DNA of 64,000 bases, from positions 1 to 64,000 of the forward strand of contig NZ_CADCWD010000015.1 of NCBI RefSeq assembly GCF_902806315.1, read 5' to 3'. Position 1 is the first letter of the stretch. Each line of letters starts with the position of its first letter. The notes beneath the pieces are model-generated. The model was given only the letters and a program-made list of their open reading frames with translations. It did not search any database and was not told the origin of the DNA. Below are positions 13,741 through 24,711 of the stretch, in pieces. Both the position numbers and the translations under genes were made by a program. The DNA is from an uncultured Sphingosinicella sp. GTDB lineage: Bacteria > Pseudomonadota > Alphaproteobacteria > Sphingomonadales > Sphingomonadaceae.

Positions 13741-16060
13741 TTTCCTCCTCGAGCTCCTCTCCGAGGAAATCCCCGCCCGCATGCAGGCCAAGGCGCAAAC
13801 CGACCTCGCCCGCCTCCTGTCGGAGCAACTCGCCCAATCCGGCCTCAAGCCCGAACGCGTCGAAACCTACGCCACCCCCCGCCGCCTCGCTCTCATCGCC
13901 CGCAACCTCCCGGCCGAGACGGAGGCCACCAGGGAGGAGACCAAAGGCCCCCGCAGCAGCGCGCCCCCGCAGGCGCTCGAAGGCTTCCTGCGCAAGACCG
14001 GCCTGACCCGAGACCAGCTCGAAGAGCGCGACGGCATCTTCTACGCCGTCGCCGAAAAGCCCGGCCGCACCACCGCATCCGTCCTCGCCGAAGCCGTCCC
14101 CGCCGTCATCCGCGCCTTCCCCTGGCCCAAGTCGATGCGCTGGGGCACCGCCTCCGCCTCCACCGACTCCTTGCGCTGGGTCCGCCCGCTCCAGGGCATC
14201 GTCGCCCTGCTGGGCGAGGAGATCGTGGAATTCGAGATTGCCGGCGTCCGCTCGGGTGCCGCCACCGTCGGCCACCGCTTCCATCACCCCGGCATCATCA
14301 CGATCGGCAGCGCCAACGATTATGCCGAGAAGCTGCGCGCCTGCCACGTCATCATCGACCCCGCCGAGCGCCGCCGCATTATCCGCGACGCTGTGCTCGC
14401 GATCGCAGCGCTCTCGGACTTCGGTCTTGTGGAAGATGAAGGCTTATTTGCGGAGAATGCCGGCCTCACGGAATGGCCGGTGCCTCTACTCGGCAGCTTC
14501 GATCCTGCCTTTCTGGACGTGCCACCAGAAGTCATTCAGCTAACGATGCGCACCAACCAGAAATATTTCGCCCTGACTCAATCCTCCCCTGCTTTTGCAG
14601 GGGAGGGGGACCAGCCGAAGGCTGGTGGAGGGGCCTCTTCGCTCGCCCCCAACTTCATCTGCACCGCCAACATCGAAGCCTCGGACGGCGGCGCCGCGAT
14701 CGTCGCCGGCAACCAGAAAGTCCTCGCCGCCCGGCTGTCGGACGCCAAATTCTTCTGGGAACAGGACCTTAAGATCCCGCTCGAAGACCAGGCGAAAAAG
14801 CTGTCGCAAATCGTCTTCCACGAAAAGCTCGGCACCGTCGCCGACAAGGTGGAGCGCGTCGCCAAGTTGGCGCGTTGGCTGGTCGAAGAGGGCATCGTAA
14901 CATCCTCCCCGGGACGGGGAGGGGGACCGGCAAAGCCGGTGGAGGGGGTTATGAGACCCGCAGAGCGCACGGAGACCCCCCTCCACCAGCCTGCGGCCGG
15001 TCCCCCTCCCCATTCTGGGGAGGACCTAGCTACCCGCGCCGAAACCGCGGCCCGCCTCTGCAAGGCGGACCTCGTCACCGGCATGGTTGGCGAGTTCCCC
15101 GAGCTCCAGGGCATCATCGGCGGCTACCTCGCCCGCGCCCAGGGCCGTCCGGACGAAGTCGCCGACGCCATCCGCGACCACTACAAGCCGGTCGGGCAGG
15201 GGGATGAGGTGCCGACCGCCCCGGTGACGGTGGCGGTGAGCCTGGCGGATAAGCTGGATACGTTGGCGGGCTTTTTCGGCATCGAGGAGAGACCGACGGG
15301 CTCGAAGGATCCATTTGCGCTTCGTCGGGCGGCGATCGGCGTGATTCAAGTGATCACCTCCAATGGCCTCCGCTTCGGGTTGGAAGGCGCTTTTGCCTTC
15401 GCGTTCATCAGCTACATTGAGCAGTTCGTTGTAAGGCTGCAATCTTTCGAGGAGTCGGGTGTCGCGAAACATCCGCAATGGGAAGCTCCCTTCAGACACG
15501 GTGAAGAGGCCGACGAAGCGTTCTTCAAATCGCTCCTCGAATTCTTCGCCGACCGCCTCAAAGTCCAACAACGCGAAGCCGGCGTCCGCCACGACCTGAT
15601 TGATGCCGTGTTCGCGCTGGGCGGCGAGGACGATCTCGTCCGCCTTCTCGCCCGTGTCCGCGCCCTTCAATCCTTCGTCGAAACGCCTGAAGGCACCGAC
15701 CTCCTCGCCGGCTACAAGCGCGCCGCCAACATCCTCAAGAAGGAGGGGTGGCAATCTCCCTCTCCCCAGCGGGGAGACGGCTCTCAGATTTCTCTTTCCT
15801 ATACGCCGCTTCCCGAGGAAGCTGCCCTGATCGCCGCCCTCGATTCCGCTGGGCCCCGTGCCACCCAAGCGGTCGAGGCGGAGGAGTTCGAAGGGGCGAT
15901 GGCGGCGCTCGCATCGCTCCGCGCGCCGGTGGACGCATTCTTCGACAAGGTTACCGTCAATGATCCTGATCCAGATAAGCGCGCGGCTCGGCTCGATCTG
16001 CTCCTTCGCATGCGCAGCGCCGTCCACCAGGTCGCCGACTTTTCCCGTATCGAAGGCTGA
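13733..16060 (+). CDS. glyS: Glycyl-tRNA synthetase beta subunit, with in-frame palindromic insertions
   Basis: The beta subunit of glycyl-tRNA synthetase, with the B3/4-like and C-terminal anticodon-binding regions. Typical segments are [80 protein letters not shown] and DLIDAVFALGGEDDLVRL. Start GTG at 13733. A longer in-frame ORF upstream is the shadow of DUF559. At 775 residues it is about 85 longer than the usual 690. The excess includes repeat-derived stretches at about residues 283-301 (SSPAFAGEGDQPKAGGG), 390-431 and 675-683. All keep the frame, and the flanking conserved motifs are intact, so the gene is judged functional. Confidence 0.95.
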   Translation: MPDFLLELLSEEIPARMQAKAQTDLARLLSEQLAQSGLKPERVETYATPRRLALIARNLPAETEATREETKGPRSSAPPQALEGFLRKTGLTRDQLEERDGIFYAVAEKPGRTTASVLAEAVPAVIRAFPWPKSMRWGTASASTDSLRWVRPLQGIVALLGEEIVEFEIAGVRSGAATVGHRFHHPGIITIGSANDYAEKLRACHVIIDPAERRRIIRDAVLAIAALSDFGLVEDEGLFAENAGLTEWPVPLLGSFDPAFLDVPPEVIQLTMRTNQKYFALTQSSPAFAGEGDQPKAGGGASSLAPNFICTANIEASDGGAAIVAGNQKVLAARLSDAKFFWEQDLKIPLEDQAKKLSQIVFHEKLGTVADKVERVAKLARWLVEEGIVTSSPGRGGGPAKPVEGVMRPAERTETPLHQPAAGPPPHSGEDLATRAETAARLCKADLVTGMVGEFPELQGIIGGYLARAQGRPDEVADAIRDHYKPVGQGDEVPTAPVTVAVSLADKLDTLAGFFGIEERPTGSKDPFALRRAAIGVIQVITSNGLRFGLEGAFAFAFISYIEQFVVRLQSFEESGVAKHPQWEAPFRHGEEADEAFFKSLLEFFADRLKVQQREAGVRHDLIDAVFALGGEDDLVRLLARVRALQSFVETPEGTDLLAGYKRAANILKKEGWQSPSPQRGDGSQISLSYTPLPEEAALIAALDSAGPRATQAVEAEEFEGAMAALASLRAPVDAFFDKVTVNDPDPDKRAARLDLLLRMRSAVHQVADFSRIEG
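14581..14634 (+). repeat. Palindromic element copy 3, in frame inside glyS
   Basis: Same orientation as copy 1. Hairpin A is CTCCCCTGC-TTTT-GCAGGGGAG and hairpin B is ACCAGCC-GAA-GGCTGGT, then GGAGGGGCC. It is translated as SSPAFAGEGDQPKAGGGA within GlyS, between the family segments KYFALT and LAPNFICTANIEA. Confidence 0.88.
14902..14950 (+). repeat. Palindromic element copy 4, left arm of inverted pair inside glyS
   Basis: Hairpin A is CTCCCCG-GGA-CGGGGAG and hairpin B is ACCGGC-AAA-GCCGGT, then GGAGGGGGTT. It forms an inverted pair with the copy at 14976, separated by 25 nt. Confidence 0.88.
14976..15024 (-). repeat. Palindromic element copy 5, right arm of inverted pair inside glyS
   Basis: On the minus strand hairpin A is CTCCCCA-GAA-TGGGGAG and hairpin B is GACCGGCC-GCA-GGCTGGT. 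Together with copy 4 it adds about 40 residues to GlyS, just before the conserved ARLCKADLVTGMVGEF segment. Confidence 0.87.
15755..15780 (+). repeat. Possible degenerate palindromic element in glyS
   Basis: CTCCCTCTCCCC-AGC-GGGGAGAC forms one hairpin like hairpin A of the other copies. There is no second hairpin. It falls in a segment of GlyS (WQSPSPQRGDGSQ) that looks inserted between ANILKKEG and YTPLPEEAALIAAL. It may belong to a different repeat family. Confidence 0.4.
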
Positions 16061-16062
16061 AA

Positions 16063-18761
<2,699 letters not shown>

Positions 18762-18765
<4 letters not shown>

Positions 18766-19040
18766 CCGGGGTGCCCGTCCCGGTCGCGGTCGTGGGTGCG
18801 GCCATGATCGCGGGGGAGGGCGCCATGCCGGTTGTCGACGGTGACGCCGCCGGCGTGCATCTTCTCAAGCCTGCGATGCTCGACCTCGAGCTCCTCGCGG
18901 CGGCGGACCTCGTCCTTGTAGCGGCGCTTCCACTTGCCGCCGGAGAGCAGATACATGCCGAGCACCAGGCCCAGCACGAAGACAAGGGCAAGAATGATAT
19001 ATTGGTCGGGCGCGAAGGGGGTCACCGGGCCGATCTCCAC
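18762..19040 (-). CDS. Small membrane protein with charged, His-rich tail
   Basis: A 92-residue ORF with one N-terminal transmembrane segment (about 14-34, YIILALVFVLGLVLGMYLL). A basic and acidic coiled-coil-like stretch follows (WKRRYKDEVRRREELEVEHRRLEK), and the tail is rich in His, Arg and Asp. I do not recognise a family. It lies downstream of the Tad operon on the same strand (50 nt after tadC) and its stop shares bases with the convergent ppdK stop. It could be a last, uncharacterised member of the pilus operon. Confidence 0.65.
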
Positions 19041-19090
19041 CGAAGAGACGTTACGCCTCTACAATGAGCGAGCGGCCCGGCGGGTTCCCC

Positions 19091-20101
19091 TTACTTCTTG
19101 ATCAGCGTGTCGGAGATGTCGCAGGCCGCGGGGCCGAGGATCACGACGAACAGCACCGGAAGGATGAACAGAATCAGCGGCACCGTCATGATCGCCGGCA
19201 GCCGCGCCGCTTTCTCTTCGGCCCGCATCATGCGCTCGTTGCGGAATTCCGCCGAAAGCACGCGCAGCGCGCTGGCGAGCGGCGTGCCGTATTTCTCGGT
19301 CTGGATCATGGTCGTCACCACGCCGCGGATCGATTCCAGGTCGATGCGCGTGGCGAGGTTCTCAAATGCCTGCCGGCGTTCGGTCAGGAACCCGAGCTCA
19401 ATCGAAGTCAGCGCGAATTCGTCGCCCAGTTCCGGATACGCCTTGCCGAGCTCTTTGGCGACGCGATTGAACGACGCGTCCACGGTGAGGCCGGCTTCGG
19501 CGCAGATGACCAACAGGTCGAGCGCGTCCGGAAGGCCCTTGCGGATCGCATGGGTGCGCTTCTGGATCTTGTTCTTCAGGTACAGGTCGGGCGCTTTGTA
19601 CGCCCCGATCAGCGAGCTCGCGACGAAGCCGTATTTCTTGAAGGATGACCAGTCCGGGAACCAGTCGAGCAGATACACGCCGACGATGGTCACCGTTCCG
19701 ATCGCGACCGGCAGAACGAGACGCGCGAAGATGACGACGAAGGCGAGGTCCTTGGAGCGGATGCCGGCCTGGAGCAGCTTGATCTGCGCCTTCTCGACCT
19801 GCTCGTCCTGGAGCATCTTGAACGAGCTCAGCAGGCTGCGGACCTTGTCGGCGGCCTCGTTCTTGTTGCTGATCTTCTTGCGGCGCTTGGAGGTCGAGGC
19901 GACGATGCCGGCCTTGAGCTGCTCGCGGCGGTCGTTGAGCGCCTTGACGCGCTTCGCCATCGGATCGCGGACCGTGGTCGCCGCATAGATGGCGATGAGC
20001 ACGGCGAGGGTGGCGACCGCGGACAGCACTGTGGCGACCATCACGACGTCGATGCCGAGCACGGTCGGGCCGGCGGTCGGGGGCGGGGCTGCGGGTATCA
20101 T
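19091..20101 (-). CDS. tadC: Tad pilus assembly platform protein TadC
   Basis: An inner-membrane type II secretion F-domain protein (336 residues) that with TadB forms the platform of the Tad/Flp pilus machine. It has an N-terminal transmembrane segment, then a basic cytoplasmic stretch, two central membrane segments, the F domain (GLPDALDLLVICAEAGLTVDASFNRVAKEL; TERRQAFENLATRI) and a final hydrophobic helix LPAIMTVPLILFILPVLFVVIL. The gene is 18 nt after tadB. Confidence 0.93.
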   Translation of the reverse strand: MIPAAPPPTAGPTVLGIDVVMVATVLSAVATLAVLIAIYAATTVRDPMAKRVKALNDRREQLKAGIVASTSKRRKKISNKNEAADKVRSLLSSFKMLQDEQVEKAQIKLLQAGIRSKDLAFVVIFARLVLPVAIGTVTIVGVYLLDWFPDWSSFKKYGFVASSLIGAYKAPDLYLKNKIQKRTHAIRKGLPDALDLLVICAEAGLTVDASFNRVAKELGKAYPELGDEFALTSIELGFLTERRQAFENLATRIDLESIRGVVTTMIQTEKYGTPLASALRVLSAEFRNERMMRAEEKAARLPAIMTVPLILFILPVLFVVILGPAACDISDTLIKK

Positions 20102-20119
20102 GTCTCTTCTCGCTCCCGA

Positions 20120-21094
20120 TCAGATCTCAAAATTGATCATTTTGGCCATGATCCCGGCCCCGATCGCCATCCAGAAGATGCCGCCGATCCCGGCGATCAT
20201 CAGGCGCTGATCGATGAAGAAGTCACCCATATATTTGGGGTTGATCGAGTAGATCAGGGCAAACACGATGAACGGCAGCGAGCCGATGATGTAGGCGGAC
20301 GCCTTCGATTCAGACGACATCGCCTTGATCTTCAGCTTCATCTGCGCGCGCTTCCTCAGCACGTCGGCGAGGTTTGCGAGCGTCTCCGAAAGATTGCCGC
20401 CCGTCTCGCGCTGGATGGCGAGCGTGATCACGAAGAACTGGAATTCGGGCGTGCCGAGCCTGTCCGCCGTCTCCTGGAGCGCCACCTCCATCGTGCGTCC
20501 GAGCTTCATCTTGTCGGATACGGTCTGGAACTCGACCTGGATCGGCCCGGGTATTTCGCTCGCAACGATGCCGATCGTTTCGGAGATTGGCAGACCCGAG
20601 CGAAGGCCGCGCACCATCAGCTCGATCGCATCAGGGAAGCGCGCGGTGAACTTGGCCACCCGGCGGTTGATAAGGAAGCCGATGGTGAAATGCGGCAGCG
20701 CAACTCCGCAGAAGAGGCCAATGAAGATCGCCAGCAGAAAGGGGACGCCGTTCACGATCAGTAGCAGGCCGACCACGACGGCGAGGGTCACCGAAGCCAT
20801 CAGATATTGCGCGAGACCCCAGCTGCGGCCGGTACGCGCAATCCGTTGCCGGAGCAGGACAGGGTTGGGCAGGAACTTCTGCGCAAAACCGTCCATCTTG
20901 CTGGTGCGGGTGGCGAGGATGCGCTTCAGCTGCGCCTGGGCCGCGACTTCGTTCGACTTGCTATGCCGCTCACGCACCGACTCGAGCCGGCGCACCTGCG
21001 CCTTGGCCGGCGAGGGGCCGTTCATGGCCGAATAGAATACGAACAGCGCGCCGAGCACTCCCGCCGCAATGATCAGAATCGGCAATGTCGGCAT
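20120..21094 (-). CDS. tadB: Tad pilus assembly platform protein TadB
   Basis: An inner-membrane platform protein (324 residues) with a type II secretion F domain: FPDAIELMVRGLRSGLPISETIGIVASEIPGP, EFQFFVITLAIQRETGGNLSETL, and membrane segments at about 5-22, 102-145, 265-285 and 297-315. In classical tad loci the cpaF/tadA ATPase gene precedes tadB. Here tadB comes 56 nt after cpaE with no ATPase gene between. Confidence 0.93.
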   Translation of the reverse strand: MPTLPILIIAAGVLGALFVFYSAMNGPSPAKAQVRRLESVRERHSKSNEVAAQAQLKRILATRTSKMDGFAQKFLPNPVLLRQRIARTGRSWGLAQYLMASVTLAVVVGLLLIVNGVPFLLAIFIGLFCGVALPHFTIGFLINRRVAKFTARFPDAIELMVRGLRSGLPISETIGIVASEIPGPIQVEFQTVSDKMKLGRTMEVALQETADRLGTPEFQFFVITLAIQRETGGNLSETLANLADVLRKRAQMKLKIKAMSSESKASAYIIGSLPFIVFALIYSINPKYMGDFFIDQRLMIAGIGGIFWMAIGAGIMAKMINFEI

Positions 21095-21150
21095 CTTACC
21101 TCGCCCTCAACTCTTCGCCCAACCGGCTTCACCCTCCGCCACTTCAGGCG

Positions 21151-22434
21151 TCAGGCGTCTCCCGGTTTCGGCTTTTTCGCGACCAGACCTTTGAGGTTGC
21201 CGAGCTTGCCCAGCAGCGACGTTGTGGCCTCTTCAGGGCTCTCGCTCGAACCGTCCACCGCCGAGATCGTCAGCGTGACTAACTGGGCCAAAGGCTGGGC
21301 GATCTTCGCGTTGGTCGCCGTCTTTGCGAGCGGCTGGCCGAGCTTGGCGGTCTGAGCCGCAACCTTGGCGTCCAGCGGGATGACGATGTCGACCTTGCGC
21401 TCGATCGACTTCTCGAACTCGCCGCGGCTGATCTCCTGCTGCGAGCCCGACGCCGCCTTGTTGGCGACGACCAGCACTCGCGACTGCGGCGCATTCGCCT
21501 TCAGCCAGCTGAGGATACGGATGGCATCGCGCGTCGCGGCAAGCGTGAACTCGACGACCACGACTGCGACATGCGCATCGTTGACCAGGTGCGGGTGCTG
21601 AACCAGCATCGAGCGCGGCAGATCGATGATGGTGGTCTCGAAGGCGGCGCGCATCTCTTCCTGGAGCTGGAAGAAGGCGGAGCCGTCCGTCAGCAGCGGC
21701 TGGTTGATCGGCGCTTCCGCCGAGAGCACCGAAAGCTTGTCGTTCGCCCGCACCATCGCGCGCTCGATGAACAGACCGTCGATGCGGCTCGGATTCTCGA
21801 TGGCGTCGGTAAGGCCGCGACCTGGCTCGAGGTCGAGCGCAAGCGCCCCGGTGCCGAAGTGGATGTCGAGATCCAGGAGGGCCGTCGAACGACCAGCCTT
21901 GTCGCCCATCAACCAGGCAAGCGAAGTCGCGATCGTCGATGCACCGACGCCGCCGCGGACGCCGATCACGGCGGCCATGACATGCGGGCGTTCCACGGAA
22001 GGCTCGTTCACGCGCGGACCCGAGATGGTCATTTGCGCATGAGCGAAGGCGTCGCGGACCTGATCTGGCGTGAACGGCTTCAGCAGATAATCTTGGATGC
22101 CGGACGCCACGAGATCGCGGTAGAGCCGGACGTCGTTCACCTGGCCGGCGGCAATGACCACTGTGCCCGGCTCGCAGACTTCGGCCAGCGCGTTGATGTC
22201 GTTCAGCGGATCACCCGATTCAGACAGATCGACGAACAGGATGTTCGGGCTGGCCGAGACGGACAGAGACTGGACTGCGTTGCGCAACCCGCCCTTGTTC
22301 ACCTTCTCCGGCGCCCAGCCATGCTCGACCGCGATCGGGCGGAGCAGATCCGCCGTCGCTTCGTCGCAAACATAGGCACTGAAAGAATCGCGGAGCGATG
22401 CTGCTCCCCGAGATGCGTTGAATGGCGCGTTCAT
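21151..22434 (-). CDS. cpaE: Pilus assembly ATPase-like protein CpaE
   Basis: A CpaE/TadZ-type protein, thought to localise the Tad machinery at the pole. Residues 20-130 form a degenerate receiver domain (ILFVDLSESGDP; IQDYLLKPFTPDQVRDAF). Residues 150-400 form a ParA/MinD-like domain with a deviant Walker A, GVRGGVGASTIATSLA, which lacks the usual lysine before Ser/Thr, as is known for CpaE. DLDIHFGTGALAL is the Walker A' region. Length is 427 residues. It lies 18 nt after cpaD. Confidence 0.94.
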   Translation of the reverse strand: MNAPFNASRGAASLRDSFSAYVCDEATADLLRPIAVEHGWAPEKVNKGGLRNAVQSLSVSASPNILFVDLSESGDPLNDINALAEVCEPGTVVIAAGQVNDVRLYRDLVASGIQDYLLKPFTPDQVRDAFAHAQMTISGPRVNEPSVERPHVMAAVIGVRGGVGASTIATSLAWLMGDKAGRSTALLDLDIHFGTGALALDLEPGRGLTDAIENPSRIDGLFIERAMVRANDKLSVLSAEAPINQPLLTDGSAFFQLQEEMRAAFETTIIDLPRSMLVQHPHLVNDAHVAVVVVEFTLAATRDAIRILSWLKANAPQSRVLVVANKAASGSQQEISRGEFEKSIERKVDIVIPLDAKVAAQTAKLGQPLAKTATNAKIAQPLAQLVTLTISAVDGSSESPEEATTSLLGKLGNLKGLVAKKPKPGDA

Positions 22435-22452
22435 CTACTTGCCCACCTTTGC

Positions 22453-23079
22453 TTATTTGCCGCCCGAACCGCCGGGAGTCCGTTCGCGGTAGAGCTTGAC
22501 CGCCTTGGATCCTTGCACGTCCCGCATCATGTCGCCGGTCTGTCCGCGGACGAGATCGTTGGGATCGGCGATCATGTTGGCGAGGTTCGAATTGGTCGCG
22601 CAGCCGAAATTGGTCGACGTCGTCTCCGGCGCGCCCACCATCTGATCTTCCCAGATCGGACAGCCGGGAACGGTGGCGCGGGTGCGGCTGACGATCACGC
22701 GGAGCATGCCCGGAGCCGCCGAGCCCACCGAAAAGGGTGCGCCCTCGCTCAGTAGCAGGCCGTAATCGGCGGCCACATCCGCGATGTCGTCGCGGCTCCG
22801 CGGATCCGAATAGCCTTGGTCCGTGATGTAGACGCGATCGCCATAACGAAGATCGAGGCTGTCGAACCAGTCGGCGAGCCGCGCGCGTTCGGAAGACGGC
22901 ACTCCGCCGCCGGCTGCTGCGAGGTCGAACACGAAGTCGCTGCGCTGAACCACCGGCTGGTTGACCGAGTAAAGCGACGGATTGCTGACCGGGGTCAGCC
23001 GGTTGGTCTCGGGACCGCAGGCGCTGAGCGTGCCAGCGATCAGGAGCGCGGCCGAGATATTGAAGCGAGTCATGATCAT
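22453..23079 (-). CDS. cpaD: Pilus assembly lipoprotein CpaD
   Basis: An outer-membrane lipoprotein of the Tad secretin complex (about 208 residues). Lipobox LIAGTLSAC gives the modified cysteine near residue 21. Later family features are FDLAAAGGGVPSSERARL, a central repeat-like region, GCPIWE and FGCATNSNLANMIADPNDLV. The start could be ATG at 23079 or at 23073: the AAGGAG site is three bases before the first and nine before the second. It lies between cpaC and cpaE in the standard order. Confidence 0.93.
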   Translation of the reverse strand: MIMTRFNISAALLIAGTLSACGPETNRLTPVSNPSLYSVNQPVVQRSDFVFDLAAAGGGVPSSERARLADWFDSLDLRYGDRVYITDQGYSDPRSRDDIADVAADYGLLLSEGAPFSVGSAAPGMLRVIVSRTRATVPGCPIWEDQMVGAPETTSTNFGCATNSNLANMIADPNDLVRGQTGDMMRDVQGSKAVKLYRERTPGGSGGK

Positions 23080-23099
23080 GCTCTCCTTTCGAGCGCGCA

Positions 23100-24710
23100 T
23101 CAGAAGCTGAAACCGGGAGCGGCCGACGTCTTGCTGACGGACGCGCTGCGGGCGGGTATGGCCGCCTGCTTCACCGGTGCCGAAGCGGGAGCCGGAGCTG
23201 GGACGAGGGGTGCAGGAAGAGCGGCGCTACCGACTCCGCCAACTCCCGGTGCGATCACCGCCGGAGGAGCGACGACCGGCCCTGGGCGACGCTCACCCGA
23301 ACGGCTGTCCTCCCGCTGATCGAGCAGAATGCGCTGGGTATCGTTGCTTTGGCGATAGCCGTCCGTCGGGAGAGCGATCTGCGACGCGCTCACCGGCTTC
23401 ACCAGATAAGGCGTGACGACGATGACCAGCTCGGTTTCGTCCTTTCGAAACCCGTTGGACCGGAACAGCGCGCCCAGGATCGGAATGTCTCCCAGGAAAG
23501 GCGCCTTCTCGACCGAGTTGCTGTTATTGTGGCGAAGCAGGCCACCAATCATGAAGCTCTGGCCGGAACCAAGTTCCACCGTCGTTTCGGTGCGGCGGGT
23601 CGTCAGACCCGGGATGTCGAAGCCGTTGAGCCTCACACCCGTGCCCGGTGAAATTTCCGAGACCTCGGGACGAACCCGCATCGAGATACGACCGCCCTCC
23701 AGCACCACCGGGGTGAAGGCAAGGCTCACGCCATATTGCTTGAACTCGATGGAGGTGCCGTTGATGCCTTGCGCCGTCGGGATCGGGAACTCTCCGCCGG
23801 CAAGGAAGCTCGCCGTCTCACCCGACAAGGCGGTGAGCGTCGGCTCCGCGAGGGTCGTGACGAGGCCGCTATTCTCGTTCAAGTCGAGCGCGGCCAGTAC
23901 GTCCACCCCGAGCAAACGACCGGCGCCGCTCAGAACGGTGCTGTTGACGTTCCTGTTGAACGTATACTCGGTTCCGACTCGCAGAGGGTTGCCGGTGAGC
24001 GGATCGATATAGGTGTCGGACAGAATGGGCTTTATGGTGCCAGGATTGCCGCGGCCGAGTCCAAACAGGAATCCACTGCCGCCCGCGTCGTTAGCGAGGA
24101 GGTTGAAACCTACATTGCGCAGCAGCGTCCGGTTCACCTCGGCGATCTTCACTTTCAGCATGACCTGAAGGGGCGTCGCCGTCTTGACGCGGCTTATCAC
24201 CTGCGAGCCATTGCCCACGAAGGCCTGGACGAGCCGGTTGGCCTCTTCGACGTCCTGGGGCGTCGCGACCGTTCCGGTGAGCAGCACCATGCCGTTCATC
24301 GGCGTCGCCTGGATCCTAGCGTCGGGCATGGCCAGCGCCAGCATCTCGTCGATCGAGCCGATATTGGTGCCGACCCGCACGTTCGCGGAGTAGAGCACCC
24401 GGCCGGCCTTGTTGGTGGCGTAGACGGTCGTCTCGCCGGCCGACTTGCCGAAGATGTAGATCTGGTTGCTCGAGCGGACCTGGACGTCGGCGATGCCGTC
24501 ATTGGCGACGAAGAGGTCGCTCATCGCGCCGTTCAGCTGCACCAAGCGGCCGGTTCCGGCCGACAGGGCGACGTCGGTGGTCGGCTTGGACGCGCCGACC
24601 GGCTGGGCAAGTGCCGGGGCCGGAGCCGCGGCGCCGAGGCTGGCGGCGATCAACGCTGCCATCGCGGTGCCCAGCGTCAGGCGCTGCGAAAGAGTGCGAT
24701 TGGTGATCAT
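23100..24710 (-). CDS. cpaC: Tad pilus secretin CpaC/RcpA
   Basis: The outer-membrane secretin through which the Flp pilus passes. A signal peptide covers residues 1-38. Then come the N-terminal pilus-formation domain (GTGRLVQLNGAMSDLFVAND), a BON-like segment (GMVLLTGTVATPQDVEEANR) and the secretin domain (AALDLNENSGLVTTLAEPT; GGEFPIPTAQ; ISMRVRPEVSEI; GLLRHNN; FLGDIPILGALFRSNGFRKD). The C-terminal 80 residues are Pro/Ala-rich and low in complexity. Start ATG at 24710, two bases before the cpaB stop. Length 536 residues. Confidence 0.95.
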   Translation of the reverse strand: MITNRTLSQRLTLGTAMAALIAASLGAAAPAPALAQPVGASKPTTDVALSAGTGRLVQLNGAMSDLFVANDGIADVQVRSSNQIYIFGKSAGETTVYATNKAGRVLYSANVRVGTNIGSIDEMLALAMPDARIQATPMNGMVLLTGTVATPQDVEEANRLVQAFVGNGSQVISRVKTATPLQVMLKVKIAEVNRTLLRNVGFNLLANDAGGSGFLFGLGRGNPGTIKPILSDTYIDPLTGNPLRVGTEYTFNRNVNSTVLSGAGRLLGVDVLAALDLNENSGLVTTLAEPTLTALSGETASFLAGGEFPIPTAQGINGTSIEFKQYGVSLAFTPVVLEGGRISMRVRPEVSEISPGTGVRLNGFDIPGLTTRRTETTVELGSGQSFMIGGLLRHNNSNSVEKAPFLGDIPILGALFRSNGFRKDETELVIVVTPYLVKPVSASQIALPTDGYRQSNDTQRILLDQREDSRSGERRPGPVVAPPAVIAPGVGGVGSAALPAPLVPAPAPASAPVKQAAIPARSASVSKTSAAPGFSF

Positions 24711-24711
24711 C

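Noticed and set aside
13273-15024. CRISPR array
   Set aside because: The repeats are palindromic, occur in both orientations, have irregular spacing from 25 nt to over 800 nt, and lie inside genes. No cas genes are nearby.
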